From the NCBI GenBank assembly GCA_035048815.1, contig JAUCBN010000022.1, positions 18,507,001-18,571,000 of the forward strand: a stretch of 64,000 nt of DNA. The letters are read 5' to 3'. Below the pieces are notes generated by a model. The model did no database searches. It was not told the origin of the DNA and saw only the letters and a program-made list of their open reading frames with translations. Positions 23,822 to 35,965 of the stretch are shown in pieces. A program made the position numbers and the translations under genes. Each line of letters starts with the position of its first letter. Position 1 is the stretch's first letter. This DNA comes from Abelmoschus esculentus. Its lineage: Eukaryota > Streptophyta > Magnoliopsida > Malvales > Malvaceae.

Positions 23822-24815
23822 CTACGGCAAAGTTACTGATTTATTTTTGTTTGATTTTTGACCAAGAAAATTATAGAAATGAGATGCCTCTTAATCCCAT
23901 TCATGTCTGCGAAATATTTGATGTATGGGGTATCGATTACATGGGTTCATTTGTTTCGTCTTTTGGTAACTATTATATAATTCTAGTTGTTGATTATGTT
24001 TCGAAATGGGTAGAAGCTAAGACTACTCGTAATAATGACGCTAGAACTACTGCCGAATTTCTAAAGTCTTGCATTTTTTACAGGTTTGACACTCCGAAGG
24101 CGATTATTAGTGATCAAGGAACTCATTTTGTCAATCGGATCATTGAAGTGTTAATGAAAAAATATGGTGTCACTCAAAGAATCGCCACAACTTACCATCC
24201 TCAGACAAATGGACAAGCCAAAGTTTCGAATAGGGAAATTAAATCCATCATAGATAAAATTGTGAAGCCGAACAGAAAAGATTGGAGTTTGAAGCTGAAC
24301 GATGCCTTATAGGCTATCATATCGCATACAAGGGTCCTATTGGCATATCCTCATATCGCCTTGTTTTTGGTAAACCGTGTCACTTATCGGTTGAATTGGA
24401 ACATAAAGCTTATTGAGCGGTGAAAGAATGTAATATGCAAATGGATACCGTCGGCGAAGCTAGAAAACTCCATATTCAAGAACTTGAAGAGATTAGATGC
24501 AACGCTTATGACAATTCTCAAATTTATAAGGATAAAATAAAAGAATTCCATGATCGTCGTATTTCTTTTAAATTTTTTAATATTGGTCAGAAAGTCTTAC
24601 ATTTTAATTCCAAGTTAAAAATTTTTGCAGGAAAATTAATATCAAAGTGGACAGGGCCTTTTATTGTGACTGAAGTCTTTTCTCATGGTGCAGTCTAAAT
24701 TCAAGACGATTCAGGAGTTCGTTTCAAAGTGAATGAGCAAAGGTTGAAGCCATATTATGAAAATATCATTGTTGGTTTGATTGAAGAATTTGAATTACAA
24801 ACACCTGAAGTCTGA
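23822..24815 (+). pseudogene. pol: Integrase of the Athila-like element, catalytic Glu lost
   Basis: Integrase inserts element DNA into the genome using a D,D-35-E triad. Visible here are GIDYMGSF (first Asp), ISDQGTHF (second Asp) and, 35 residues later, NGQAKVSNREIK. The residue at the Glu position is Lys (codon AAA at 24220-24222). The C-terminal part reads KISKWTGPFI-like text (LISKWTGPFIVTEVF) and ends at the stop 24813-24815. Stops at 24310 and near 24417 and 24697 also break it. Its N-terminal HHCC part is missing because the preceding deletion joins the gag start region to EMPLNPIHVCEIFDVWGI. Confidence 0.85.
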
Positions 24816-26288
24816 ATCAGGATTAGAATTTTTTTGCACAAAATTTAGAGGAGGAATACAACAAAGAAACGAGGTCGCAATCGTCATTAGATCAGGGAGT
24901 ATTCCTTTTCTCACTCTTTAATTTTTATTCTTGTTTTGGGACAAAACGGTTTAAGTGAGGGGGAAGGGAATATTGCATGTCAATTTCACCTTTTTTTTTA
25001 TACTTGAAATTGAGATATTTTGATATTAATATGCTTGAAATCTCTTGTTGCCATTAATTTAATTTATTACATCTCTTGAATCTTCTTGATGAATTTTTGA
25101 TCTTGCTTTGATTGGAACCTAGGATGCATGATAGTTTGTTGGCATGATTAGTTACCTTTGATTAAGAATCTTTAACTTTCCATTATTGGTTAGTTGAAAT
25201 GATGCTAGCTTGATATAATTACCCTTTTTAATGTGAGATCTTGAGACTAATGAGCATATTTTTTCATTCTTGCTCTTTATTTGTGTGTACCGAATTGATT
25301 TTTAGCATTCTAGAACCTGTGATGCGATGCTTTTTGAGACTACATATATGAATATGATGCTTTACAATGATAGAGGCACTTAGGTTTAACCACTTCACTT
25401 CCTAAATAGCCTACCTTTTGTTTATATCCCCTAGTATACCACTTTGAGCCTTCACTCATTTCTTTGTTTTCACCTTATTAATATAACCCGACCTTTTATT
25501 TTTCTATTTTTCAATCTTTTTGCACCCTTGTCAAGACTTAATATGATATTTATTCCACAAAGAAAAAAAAGAGGAAGAGGATAGAGTGCATTCAAAAAAA
25601 GGGAAAGAATTTGAAAGAGTTAGAAAAAAATTGAAAAAAAAAGAATAAAAGAGGTACCAATGTGTACTGATTCAAAAAAATGAAAAAAGTATCAATATAT
25701 ACCTTTCGAAAAGAAGAAAAACAGAAGAAAAAAAGTTTCGAACCCTTGAGAAGAAAAAAAATTGGTTTCTTGAATTACTTTTTTCATCTTTCTGTGCTTG
25801 AATTATATCGTGGTTTGCTTATTATATTTAATGTCTTTTGTCTTGATACTTAACCCATCTTTTTCGACCTTTTCTTACCTTCACCCTACCCCCGTTACAA
25901 CCTTGTTTAAAGACCTCTTGACTTTTGCACCATGTTCAATTTTTAGTAGTGGAGATTAGATTTATTTGTAGGCTTATGGTAATGCTTTAATCAATTTCGG
26001 CTTGAGCGACTCTTTTGAATCTAAACACTTTGAGCGAAATGATCGAATCCTTGTGAAGATATCAAATTTTGTATCATTAAATTAGCTAAGAGTTGTAATG
26101 TCTTGTTTCATTTGAAATTGTTCTAGTCTTGCTACTTACTTGATTGTTTCTTAGTTATAATAATTGCTCGATTTTTCTTTCATTGAGGAGATTAAGACTT
26201 GTAGTGAATTAAGATTTGACAACTTGTGATTTCGGTATGTTAGTTGAGGAATACTTGAGGACAAGTATTGAATAAGTGAGGGAAAATT
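24816..26288 (+). other. 3' non-coding region of the Athila-like element
   Basis: Contains a purine stretch gtgagggggaaggga near 24955, a longer A/G-rich tract (about 25555-25760), and no env-like frame. It ends with the polypurine tract aagtgagggaaaat directly before the 3' LTR at 26289. Confidence 0.7.
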
Positions 26289-28922
26289 TGATAAGTGCTT
26301 AAAATAGTTATTATTTTATGCTTAATTACTCCTTAGTTTGATGAATATGTTATTGATCTCGCTGTTTTTCGTATAATTTCTGTGCAGGAATCTGAATCTA
26401 GAAAGTACACTTAAACTAGCCAAATTCTGAATTTTTTTATTTTATTTTTTGGATCGAGTCTGGATTCGTGGGCTCGACTTTGCGCTTGAAATATGACGCA
26501 TCATTTTGTCAGCGGCTTCTAGAAGATGACATTAGCGTTTTGTTAGAGTTCTAGATAAATTAGAATTTATCTCTGTGTAATTTGAATTTAAATATATTTA
26601 GGATTATCTTAAATTTATCTCTTATTTTTAGGATTTGTAAAATGCTATAAATAGAGTACCTTGGGTAAGCCTAGAACGATATCTCTCATATTCCATCTTT
26701 TGTTTTAGGTTTCAAGTTTTATAAAGCTTTATTTCTTTATTTTTCTTGTTCTTATGTTTTTTATTTTATTTTTATGTCAAGCATAATTTCTTCCATAATT
26801 ATGCTCGAATAAGTTTTTATTAGTCAAGGGCTTAAGCGATGACTCGATCCAAACGTGAGGACTGAAAAGCACATCAATAACTTCGTCTTTTTATTTCTTA
26901 AAGTTTTGTTTTATAACTGATTGGTGATTTAAATAGTTACTCTTAAATTTCTAATTATCTTATTTTCATGAATTTATCACTGCTAATTTGAGTGAATTTT
27001 GTATGTTTTATGTGTAGTGACCTGGTTCTACAATTAGTGATTAAAAAGACAATTTTTTTCATTTTTTTCGCGACTAGAGACATGGGTACGATGCCGGGCA
27101 TGAAGAAATGCTGATGTGGCAGTTTCTAGAAGATTCTGGAGACAGTCCAGTCAGCGAAATTTGAGAGAATTCTGGAGACGGTTCAACAACAAGATTTGAG
27201 AAGATCTTTAGGATAAGATATTTTATTTTTAAATTTTAAACTCAAGAATTATCTTTTTATCTTTTATTTTATTTTGAGTTAATTTTAGGTTATTAGTAGC
27301 CTATAAATACCCTTCATGAGTAAGGCTTTAGATCATCCATTATTCCATCTTTGAACTCTTGTCTTGTTACTTTTATTCTATAAATTTTCTTTTCATTTCT
27401 TTATTTTTAGTCTTTTTAATATTTTGTAAAAATATGCTAAGTGTGATAATTGATATCATGCTTAGCTAATTTTCTTTAAGCCGAGAGCTAACAATGATTC
27501 AATTCAATGCGTGAGAATTTAATAGTACTTAATTCCCTTCGGGAAACATTCTTATTTTTTTGTTTTATTAGTTTGGCAATCGGCGTTACTTACAAAATTA
27601 AAACATTTTCAAACCAAAAAGAGCTCGTTGGTCTGGATGTTATTTTAATATAAAGTGGGAGGAAGGATTTGCCTGTGTCAATTTTGACTTCCTGTGAACA
27701 CACTTAGCGGCGATCCGCTAATGAAAAATGAGATCGGATTTGATTCTCGACGAGACAACATAATCCGAGTCGGGCTTTTCCAGTACTTAATCTGGTTGTT
27801 TTAACGACAATAGCTGTGGTTAATCCACTCAAGAATCATCTTTCAAAGATAGGCTTGAGAAGATTGGTTACAAGAGAGAAAGGCAAGTTACAATGGGTTG
27901 GTCCTTGTAGACTGTAACCGACATGAATCCCGGAGTAAAAATCCATTTCAATGATCGATAGAATTGAGACAAAGTTAGCTCGAGGCAATTTCTTCATTGT
28001 CATTTTCAAATATTATTTCTTTCTCTCAATTTTTATTTTTACATTTTATTTGTTATTTAAGTTTCTTTATTTTTCATCACAATCTCATCAACCCTCCTTT
28101 TTAATTAATTGTTTTCAGCATCCTAGACTGAAATCAATACAAAATTACATCAGAAGTTCCAAATTCTTTGTGGATCGACCCTTTTTACTATACTATCTTT
28201 TACTTATTTAATTTAAAGAGGAATATTTTATTTTTGATGAGTAACACTTGTCAAAAACTTATTTTTTTTCAAATTGATTTCAAAACTAAAGATTGACTTT
28301 GGTCAAGATTTTCATTTGATCACTTATGTGGGAGGAATGATCGACTATTGAAGTAATCCGACTTCCTGGGAACACACTTAGCAAATTGATTGCTAAAGCG
28401 AAAACTAAAGATTGGATCAGTTATTATTGAAATAACATAATCCAAGTCGGCTTTGATATTTAAATGGTTTTTCTACAAACATTGAGTTGGTGGATTAAAA
28501 TTCATGAAACCAATATCAAAGATAGACTTGAGTATTCGGTTTATATGTTTTTCTTCAAGGATTTAACCTTGAAAGCTAATTATCGACGTAAAATCCTGAA
28601 GTGAAAATCTTTTTCCGATGATCTATTGAAGTCGAGTCAAAGCGAAAGCCTAAGGCTAGTTTTTATTATTATTAAATCAATTTCTTTATTTTATTTTCTT
28701 TATTTTATTTTCTTCAATTATTTAGTTTTACTTTATACAACAAACCCTCTTTTTATTTAAAACATCATTCGATCACATTCTTGGATCACCAATCAAACAA
28801 AGCATAATTAGGAAGTTTCTAGTCCTTGTGGGATCGACCCTTACTTCTCCTTTACTATATTATTTTCCTATTTATTATTTAAGAATAAGGAATTTATTTG
28901 TAACACTTTACGACGCGTGTCA
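26289..28922 (+). repeat. 3' LTR of the Athila-like element, split by a nested solo LTR
   Basis: Two pieces, 26289-26917 and 28254-28922, together equal the 5' LTR. Copia coding sequence resumes five bases later. A TATA-like gctataaatagag occurs near 26643. Confidence 0.9.
26918..28253 (+). mobile_element. Solo LTR of a second Athila-like family
   Basis: 1336 bp starting TGATTGGTGATTT and ending AACACTTGTCA. Flanks are ataac (26913-26917) and aaaac (28254-28258), a 4-of-5 match. No internal sequence is present, so it arose by recombination between two LTRs. The same LTR with its PBS and the start of the interior occurs in reverse at 44598-46043, which confirms the boundaries. Confidence 0.88.
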
Positions 28923-28927
28923 AACAA

Positions 28928-29030
28928 CAAGCAGACATCATGACAAAAGGGTTAGGTATTACACAACACAATTACCTTGTAAGCAAGTTGGGGATGAAAG
29001 ATGTATATCATCCTCCAACTTGAGGGGGAG
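28928..29030 (+). pseudogene. pol: copia RNase H tail and polypurine tract
   Basis: Continues the copia frame interrupted at 22516: QQADIMTKGLGI then VSKLGMKDVYHPPT and a stop. The purine tract acttgagggggag ends at 29030, exactly where the 3' LTR begins. Confidence 0.88.
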
Positions 29031-29243
29031 TGTTTAGAAGGGTAGGTTGATACGATTATAGGGTTGTTAAGTAGTTTGGGTAGTTATTTCCGGTTGCTTA
29101 AATGTATAAATAATGTAACCCTTGAAGAGATATACACATGAAAAATAAGGAGTATTCTTTCAGAATTCTTTCTTCTCTTCTACTGCTTGGTTATTGTTAC
29201 ACTTGTTCCGATCACCTGCATCACCACCGGAAACCTCTTAACA
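29031..29243 (+). repeat. 3' LTR of the copia element
   Basis: Starts TGTTTAGAAGGGTAGG and ends CCTCTTAACA; about 16 substitutions relative to the 5' LTR and no length change. Confidence 0.92.
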
Positions 29244-31879
29244 TTAGAAATATAAGTTTTCGTATTTGTAGATGAAGATATAAGTTAAAGAATACGAGTG
29301 TGGTGTACAATAATATTAAAGATATAAGAATAAAGATCGAAACAACAGAAAAAAAATCAAGTATCATAATATTGTTTTTAAATTATTTGACTTTATATTT
29401 TTTTAAAGTATATTAATATTTTTTATAATTTATTAGGTTATTGTACATGAATATAACAATCGATAACTGAAAACCTAAAAGTGTGATAGAATGTAGAACA
29501 TTCTGGGTGTAGTGGTATTTTTATCCATTTTTTTATTAAGTATCATTGTGTTGATAGAGTTTTACGACATTTCAACTTTCATCAGTGTATTTTTGGAGCT
29601 CCAACTGCTATTAAACATTCTATATTGTTCATAGAGACATATTCGATGAAAATTGGGCTATGAAGCAAGACAAATTTATTTTACGATGATAGGAACGATA
29701 TATGTAGTGGCCAAAAATATTGATTCCAATTCAAATCAATTATTTTGAATTTAATACAAAGTACTATTCATGGTTTCTAAAATTTAAAAAAACTCTTTTA
29801 ATATCTCATCAAACTATAAATAAATGACTTAAAATTTTGCAATGTTTAAAACATTTATAACTTATCATTCAAGTTTGGTCAGAGCTCTCAAGAACCAACA
29901 TATTAACAGAACTTGAATTATTTTACAGGATGATATGTATGGTACACCATTTTTTATGCAAATGATGAATGATATTTTTTTTACTATAAACAAATTTCAG
30001 ATCAATAGCGAAGAATAATTCAACCCCTAAATGGTACGATCAAACATCTTTCATACACCGACAGAAACTATCAAAGATTTTTCATCGACTGACATTTAAT
30101 AATTAATTCGACAACACCATAAGCAACATCGAAGAAAGTAATTGTTTTTAACAATAATATTAACAAGACCGAGAGTGACATCTAATTGCATTTATTATTT
30201 ATTAATCCAATTGCTATGTCTAATAGGGTTGGATCTTACTAAAATTTTAATATTAGAAATAAATTTTAACTTACTGAATACAAAAGAACCATTTTTGACA
30301 AAATTTGGTGTCTCTCGTAGTTTTTTTTTTTTTGAGTAGTACGAGTAGGTTGTGATACGATCTTGTTCTAAGAATCGACGTGGTTTGAAACAAAATTTAT
30401 TCGAATCAGATTTTGAAATATATACAATTTAATGTAAATAAAAAATAATTATTCGAGTTCAAATTTAGAAAAATAAACAACGAATTTAAACACAGAGCGT
30501 CAAAAAAATAACAATCGTTTTGACCCAAAAGTTAACATTAACGTCAACAAAAAGCTAAAACTGACAGCATTACAAGTTAATATTAAAATCGGTCGGAAGA
30601 TCAATTTGATGTAAGCTAAAAGTTAACATTGATATCATTATCTGGGTTGATCAACGAGTTAACGGATCAGTTAATAGTCATTCTAAATTTTCTCGAAAAA
30701 ACAAAATTTTCCCTAAATCAAAATTTTCCAGAATTTCTTAAATTCGATTTTTTATTCCATTTTTTCTAAGATGCTTCTGTATATTTCCTTAATATCTCAA
30801 TTATTATCAATTTTTCTTTAATTTTTCTTTATTTCTTTTATTTTAACCCAAAATCTCATCAAGATATGTAAAATATTTTAATTTTATTTTATATTAAATA
30901 TTTTTTTAGTAAGTTGTTATATATAATTTTAATTCAACCTTTTAGTAATATGGCACATTTATGACCCGGTCCACCTGCTTCATTCGTAGTTGATGGGTGA
31001 GACGGATTTGGATTAATGATCAACCGGATAGTGGGTGAAGTAGATGACAATTTTATATGAGAATAAGGGTTGGATAGAACTCTAACCAATCCAAATCCAA
31101 CCCATTGTCAGTCCTATTTTGTTCTAATGAGGTTGATAAACACCCTACACAAATCGTAAAATATTGTTGGTTCAAGTGATTTATTACCTTCGTAAATGAT
31201 CATAGTAGGTTTAATTGGATATTCTTCTAAAAAAAATCAAAAACTAAATGTGTTTTTAGAAGATTAAAGACTATAATAAAAATTTAATATCAAAATAAAA
31301 TTTAAATTTTCGATTCTGACAATTGTAGCAAGTGCATTTTTTAAAGATCTTATTTTGAAGAAAAAATTGCTTACATAACATCTTTTATTATTTTTTTCTA
31401 ATAAATTAATATTGTTGAAAGAAAGAATAGACATTTGTTAAAGATAATTAAATCTTTAATGTTTTTCACAAATATTTCTAAATTTTATTGAGAGAAATAA
31501 TTCTTACAACTACTTTTCTTATAAACAGAATACGTAATAAATCTCTCAAATTTCCAATTCCTAAAAATATATATATTTTTAAGACTTATTCGAATTATCA
31601 CCCCATTTCTTCTAATATTCCTGTATTTAATAGAAAAGGTAAAGAGTTACTATCAACGACCTAATATAAATATTAAAAAATAAATATTAATAAAATATTA
31701 AAAAATAGACTTTGGGTGGACGTTTCTTTTGTCTATGTCAGGGGACAAACTTTTTACGATCTTAAACGACTAATTTTAGATATTATTTAATAAAAAATAA
31801 TTAAATATGTATTTTATTTATGCTTATAATTATAAACTATCATTATAATTTTAGATAAATTACATAAAAAATTAAGATA
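29244..31879. other. AT-rich intergenic spacer
   Basis: No gene, paired repeat or coding pattern recognised. Only very short reading frames occur. The first five bases (ttaga) are the right target duplication of the copia element. Confidence 0.5.
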
Positions 31880-32427
31880 GTGTCGAAATGGTTATTATTT
31901 TTTAGTTTTGATAAATATTCCATTTAACTATTAAAGTAGTTTTAAATAGTCATTCGTCAAAAATTAATTGAGTGATGACGTGATAGTTAAAAATAAAATA
32001 AAATATTATATATTTAATCTATATTATTCAAACATATTTTAATTTAGACCTAATTTTATTTTAATAAAATATTTTAATTTATTAAATTTATTTTTTTCAA
32101 TTAAGTGATAAGAGAAAAAAATCAAAGCATATTGAACAAATATTCTTAGTAAGAATCAATCCCACATTTCCCTTGCATGCATTAATGGGTGAATGTGTTT
32201 ATCACTGGACAAAAAATTATTGTGATGCAAAGTACAAAATTTAATATATGAGTTATACTATTGTTAATGTTATAAAAAAATTAAATGCATAGTTATTTTA
32301 TTTTATTTTTAACTATCAAATCATTATTTTGTTAATTTCTAACGACAAATAATTATATATTAGAATCATTTTAATAGTTAAATGATATATTTGTTAAAAT
32401 TAAAAGAATGATGGTCATTTTGATACC
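31880..32427. mobile_element. Non-autonomous element with about 130-bp terminal inverted repeats
   Basis: The left arm (gtgtcgaaatggttattatt, then atttaactattaaagtagtt and gatagttaaaaataaaataa, about 31880-32012) reappears inverted on the right (ttattttatttttaactatc, then aatagttaaatgatatattt and atggtcattttgatacc, about 32292-32427). Identity by eye is roughly 75 to 80 percent. The 280 bp between are AT-rich and non-coding. Long inverted repeats with a non-coding centre fit a MITE, perhaps of the Mutator-like group, but no target duplication could be fixed. Confidence 0.6.
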
Positions 32428-32782
32428 AATCCATTATTAAATATTTTTTTTATATAGTTAAACCTATACTTTTAGACATTTCTTATGATGCACGTTATAA
32501 TATTATATTAATCATCGCTTAATACTTCTTCTGTTATTCCAATTCATTCTGACTGAGCTTGTCTTGGATTATTCATCCAATTGCATTATATATTTATTTC
32601 GACAAGAACAAAAGCAATATCGAAAGAAGTAATTGCCTTTATCAATAATTTAAGCAAGATCAAAAGCATCATCTAAGAAAGTATCTGCTAATTTACCTCC
32701 AAACCAGAGAGTAAAGTGAAGCAATTTAAAGTGTTTTCTTGTAACGGATCCCATAGAGTATGACAGCAGGAAAGACAGAGAG
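32428..32782. other. Spacer and duplicated 5' flank of the DC1 genes
   Basis: The last 100 bases (from about 32684, tctgctaatttacctcc, agagtaaagtgaagcaa) match 11982-12080 upstream of DC1 pseudogene A. This shows that the DC1 duplication included upstream DNA. Confidence 0.7.
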
Positions 32783-33098
32783 ATGGAACTTCAACATATT
32801 GGCCATCAACATCCTTTGCTCTTTATCAAACACCAGATTGCTGCAAGTGAAGAAGAAGAAGAAATTGAAAGAGCAGATTGTTGCTTTGTGTGTGGGAAAC
32901 CTATAGAGGGCTGGTGCTACGGCTGCAATGAATGTAAGTTTTATCTTCACAAGAGACGCGCAGAATTAGAGTTAGAACCCAAGATTAACCATCCTTTACA
33001 CCCCAAACACCCTCTCACTTTTCTACCAAAAACAACTTATCATGATGAATACGATTGCGATTTTTGTGGTGAAACATTTTGGGGTTTCGTTTATCATT
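32783..33098 (+). pseudogene. DC1 domain protein, 5' fragment (copy B)
   Basis: The ATG at 32783 starts MELQHIGHQHPLLFI, followed by ADCCFVCGKPIEGWCYGC and CKFYLHKRRAEL, where the last zinc-binding Cys of the first module is replaced (Arg in place of Cys, KGC in copy A). The next module begins YDCDFCGETFWGFVYH and then homology to the other copies stops at 33098 in tttatcatt. The rest of the gene does not follow. Homology to the gene resumes at 38641, but from an earlier point, so about 150 bp occur twice. Confidence 0.82.
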
Positions 33099-33426
33099 AT
33101 TGTAATAACCCATTTCCATTTAATATATCCAATCCAAAAACATTACCAATATCCACCCATAACCCACAAACAAACCCATAACAAATCACAACCCAAAGCC
33201 CATTACAATAACCCTAATGATAACAATTATACCCTAACCCTTCTCTAACAGCAAGCCACCGCCGGCCATCTTCATGCTTCCAGTTGTCTGCGCGTGGCTG
33301 CCACGCACGGCGGTTCGAATCGTGCGTGGTGGTCACGCGCTCTCCCATTCGTCTCCATGGTCGGCCACCGCTTCAGTCTTGTCTCCACCGTCCCACCGCC
33401 GACTATTATTGAATTTTAATCCAACA
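33099..33426. other. Unassigned segment ending in an LTR tip
   Basis: Starts TGTAATAACCC at 33101 and ends with ctattattgaattttaatcc-aaca, the same last 25 bases as the LTR at 38186-38638, but the other 300 bases are unrelated to that LTR. The middle (33250-33400) is GC-rich, unlike everything around it. It includes a 20-bp imperfect inverted repeat: 33290-33309 pairs with 33321-33340. No coding function recognised. Confidence 0.5.
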
Positions 33427-34946
33427 ATCTCCTACTTGGGCAACATATGTTTCCTGACAAATGTATAACCTTATGAGCTCAAAATTTGCTATCATATAAT
33501 AGGTATTCTAAAACAATCTCGTCCATCAATTATATCCATATAGGATCAAAGCAGTCTTCATCATATCAATCATGAATGGACTCATCAATGGTCACGTATA
33601 AAAACATAATCAAATGACATAGATCAATCATGGATGCGTAGCATGGAAATTACATGTAAATGTGAACCGAGCATGCCTATTTCCAACAGGTTCTCCTAAA
33701 CTTTAGTGAGATCAAACTTTATTGAATTCAGAGTGTGCATAAGCCAAAATAACTTTATTTCTGCAGAAATTAACCTTAAACTAAAGTAATCGAAATTGTG
33801 TCTAAAACGAATGAGCATTTATCAAAATTATAAACTCCCGCTAAAACTGAATATACTTAAATATATTACACCCACATGAGCAGTATGCTCACGAAAGACC
33901 TAAGGTGATAGTTTCCCAATAAGTGCGCAATTATGGAGTTTGTACCAACATACTCTATAGACACACACACTCTGAATTTTCTTTAATAACTAGAAACAAA
34001 ATTTTAAAGTGCTTCTATTGTTTATAGAATAAATGATGCATATTTATTCTCACAAAATACCTGAAGTGGTCTTTCTATTCAATCTATAATTAGCAGCTCA
34101 TGTGACAGAGTCTTTTACATCAATATTTTAGTAGAATCGAAGCCTGTAAACTTGATGATCTCTAACTTACCAGAACTTCGATATGTGAGCATGTAATTTT
34201 TGTTCTCTAAAGATATTTCATAACTCTCTTAGCTGCTTCCAACGGTCCATATTAGATTTACTTAAATATTTGTCTAACATTCTAATAATGTACGCAATAT
34301 CCAAATGCATACATACTTAAGCATAAATTAGATTCTCAATAGCTTATGGAATCTTTTGTATTTTATAAATTTCAAGGTTACTTGTAGGGAACTGAAAAAA
34401 AATTATCTTCTTTAGTAATATGAGTGTCACTTGGTTTACTCCCACTGAACTTATAATACATACAATTTTCAGCTAAATTTATCTCGAAATCGAATGATAT
34501 AATAAATATGAAATTTATAGTTTCATTAATGAGAGTTAAACTTAAGCTCATAGATGGATTTCTTTAATTTACATTCATTAATTTTGTATCATTAGAAACA
34601 AATAAATGATTGTACCATATAATTAATTTATTTAATATTGTAATTGAAAAAACACAAGCTTAACATCTATCTTATGTAGCTCAAGATTAAAAGCAAAAGT
34701 GTCAATATTATTTTGAAAGAGTCTTTCAATATAACTTGAGAGAAAGTCTCCACAAAACTAATATCTTCTTTTAGAGTATATCCTTTAGATACAAGACATG
34801 CCTTATACTTGTCTACATTATCATTTACATCCCTTTTAGTTTTAAATATTAATTTACAACCAATTGGTTTGTACTTTAAGGTAATGCAAAAAGTTTCTAA
34901 ACTTTATTGCCTTGTATAAAATTATACTCCCTTTTTTTAATGACAT

Positions 34947-35965
34947 CTATCCACTTTTGAGAGTTAAAACTTTTATGATTTGATAAAAATAACTGATCAG
35001 ATTATTTTCTAACATTCCTTTACTGTACTTATTTTCTTGATGAAATATTAAGTGATAATCTTTAATAGTATTTCTCTTTTCTCTCATGGATATCTTTAAA
35101 GATATTTTTTTTAGATTGTTGAGTTTGTTCTTCTGAAAAACTAGGTGCCTTATTTTGAATGAGAGTTGTTCAACATTGTTTTGTTGATGTACTTGATTCA
35201 CTTTTGATTAATTATAGGTGTAAAAACCTAAAGATTATCAAAAGTGATACTAGGAATTAAATTAATATCCAATTCCTCTTTAATAAGAATGTATCTAACC
35301 TTATTCTCCCTCCAAACTCAACATCCTAAAAAATAATTATAAATCTCTCATTAAAATAATCTTAATTGTGGGATCATCAACTTTACAACCTATTAATCAC
35401 TCAAAATAACCTAAGTAGTTGCTTATTTTTTAAGTTTATTTTTTTTTTACATTTATCCAAGCTTATACAAAATAATACTTATTGTTATTCCTTTTGAGTA
35501 GGACCCTTAGTAACTTCATTCTAATATATTTTTTATTTCCCTTATTCTTAGAGACACTAACCAAAGAATACTAATTGATTTAGTATTTTTATAATTATAA
35601 TGCTTCAACTTTTCTTCCTCTTTAACACAATTAGAAATAATCTCATTTGAAGTTTATTTCTCCTTTAATAATTGTAACTAATTTTGAATTAGTTAAATTG
35701 TATAGGAAGCTATATTAAAATTATAAGAACAAACAATTGTTATAAAGTTTGATCTTATGTGCCTTAAGTTTTGAAGCAATATAATATACTCTCTCACATT
35801 TTCTTGATCCTTATACTTCATAGACATCAAGTAAACTAAAAGTGATGTCATGTTAATCTTTAAAAAAATTAGTAATACTTTTTTTAAATAGAAAACCCTT
35901 AGTATGAATAATTTCTTTAGATTTGTGCTCTTAAAAGTTTCTAAAATATTATACTCTATGATCAT
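34947..35965 (-). pseudogene. Traces of copia coding sequence
   Basis: Two minus-strand fragments. The one at 35693-35965 contains LMSMKYKDQENVREYIILLQ, which has the pattern of copia gag. The one at 34947-35201 contains MREKRNTIKDYHLIFHQE, which resembles the hinge before RT. Both are isolated, AT-biased and weak, and frames do not connect. The call rests mostly on the LTR and polypurine evidence around them. Confidence 0.45.

Larger units (their letters stand above)
22517..28922 (+). mobile_element. Athila-like Ty3/gypsy element, internally deleted
   Basis: LTRs at 22517-23799 and 26289-28922 (the second split by a solo LTR) begin TGATAAGTGC and end CGACGCGTGTCA. The target duplication aacaa is perfect (22512-22516 and 28923-28927). 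The interior is only 2.5 kb: a PBS, a few bases of the gag start region, then directly integrase. Gag, protease, RT and RNase H are missing, so it could move only with helper enzymes, if it moved in this form at all. Confidence 0.9.
16908..29243 (+). mobile_element. Ty1/copia element with short LTRs, carrying nested insertions
   Basis: Paired 213-bp LTRs (16908-17120 and 29031-29243) are flanked by the perfect duplication ttaga (16903-16907 and 29244-29248). Order inside: PBS, gag, protease, integrase, RT, RNase H, polypurine tract, which is the copia order. It is interrupted by a solo LTR in the integrase-RT hinge (19663-20972) and by an Athila-like element near the end of RNase H (22517-28922). 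Without these insertions it would be about 4.6 kb. By eye the two LTRs differ at about 16 of 213 positions, mostly transitions, so this is the oldest datable insertion in its nest. Confidence 0.93.

Noticed and set aside
33305..33325. ggttcgaatc as a tRNA or SINE B box
   Set aside because: No A box at the proper distance and no other tRNA arms; it lies in the loop of an inverted repeat.
33274..33468. Short GC-rich reading frame
   Set aside because: It crosses an LTR tip and polypurine tract and has no relation to a known domain.
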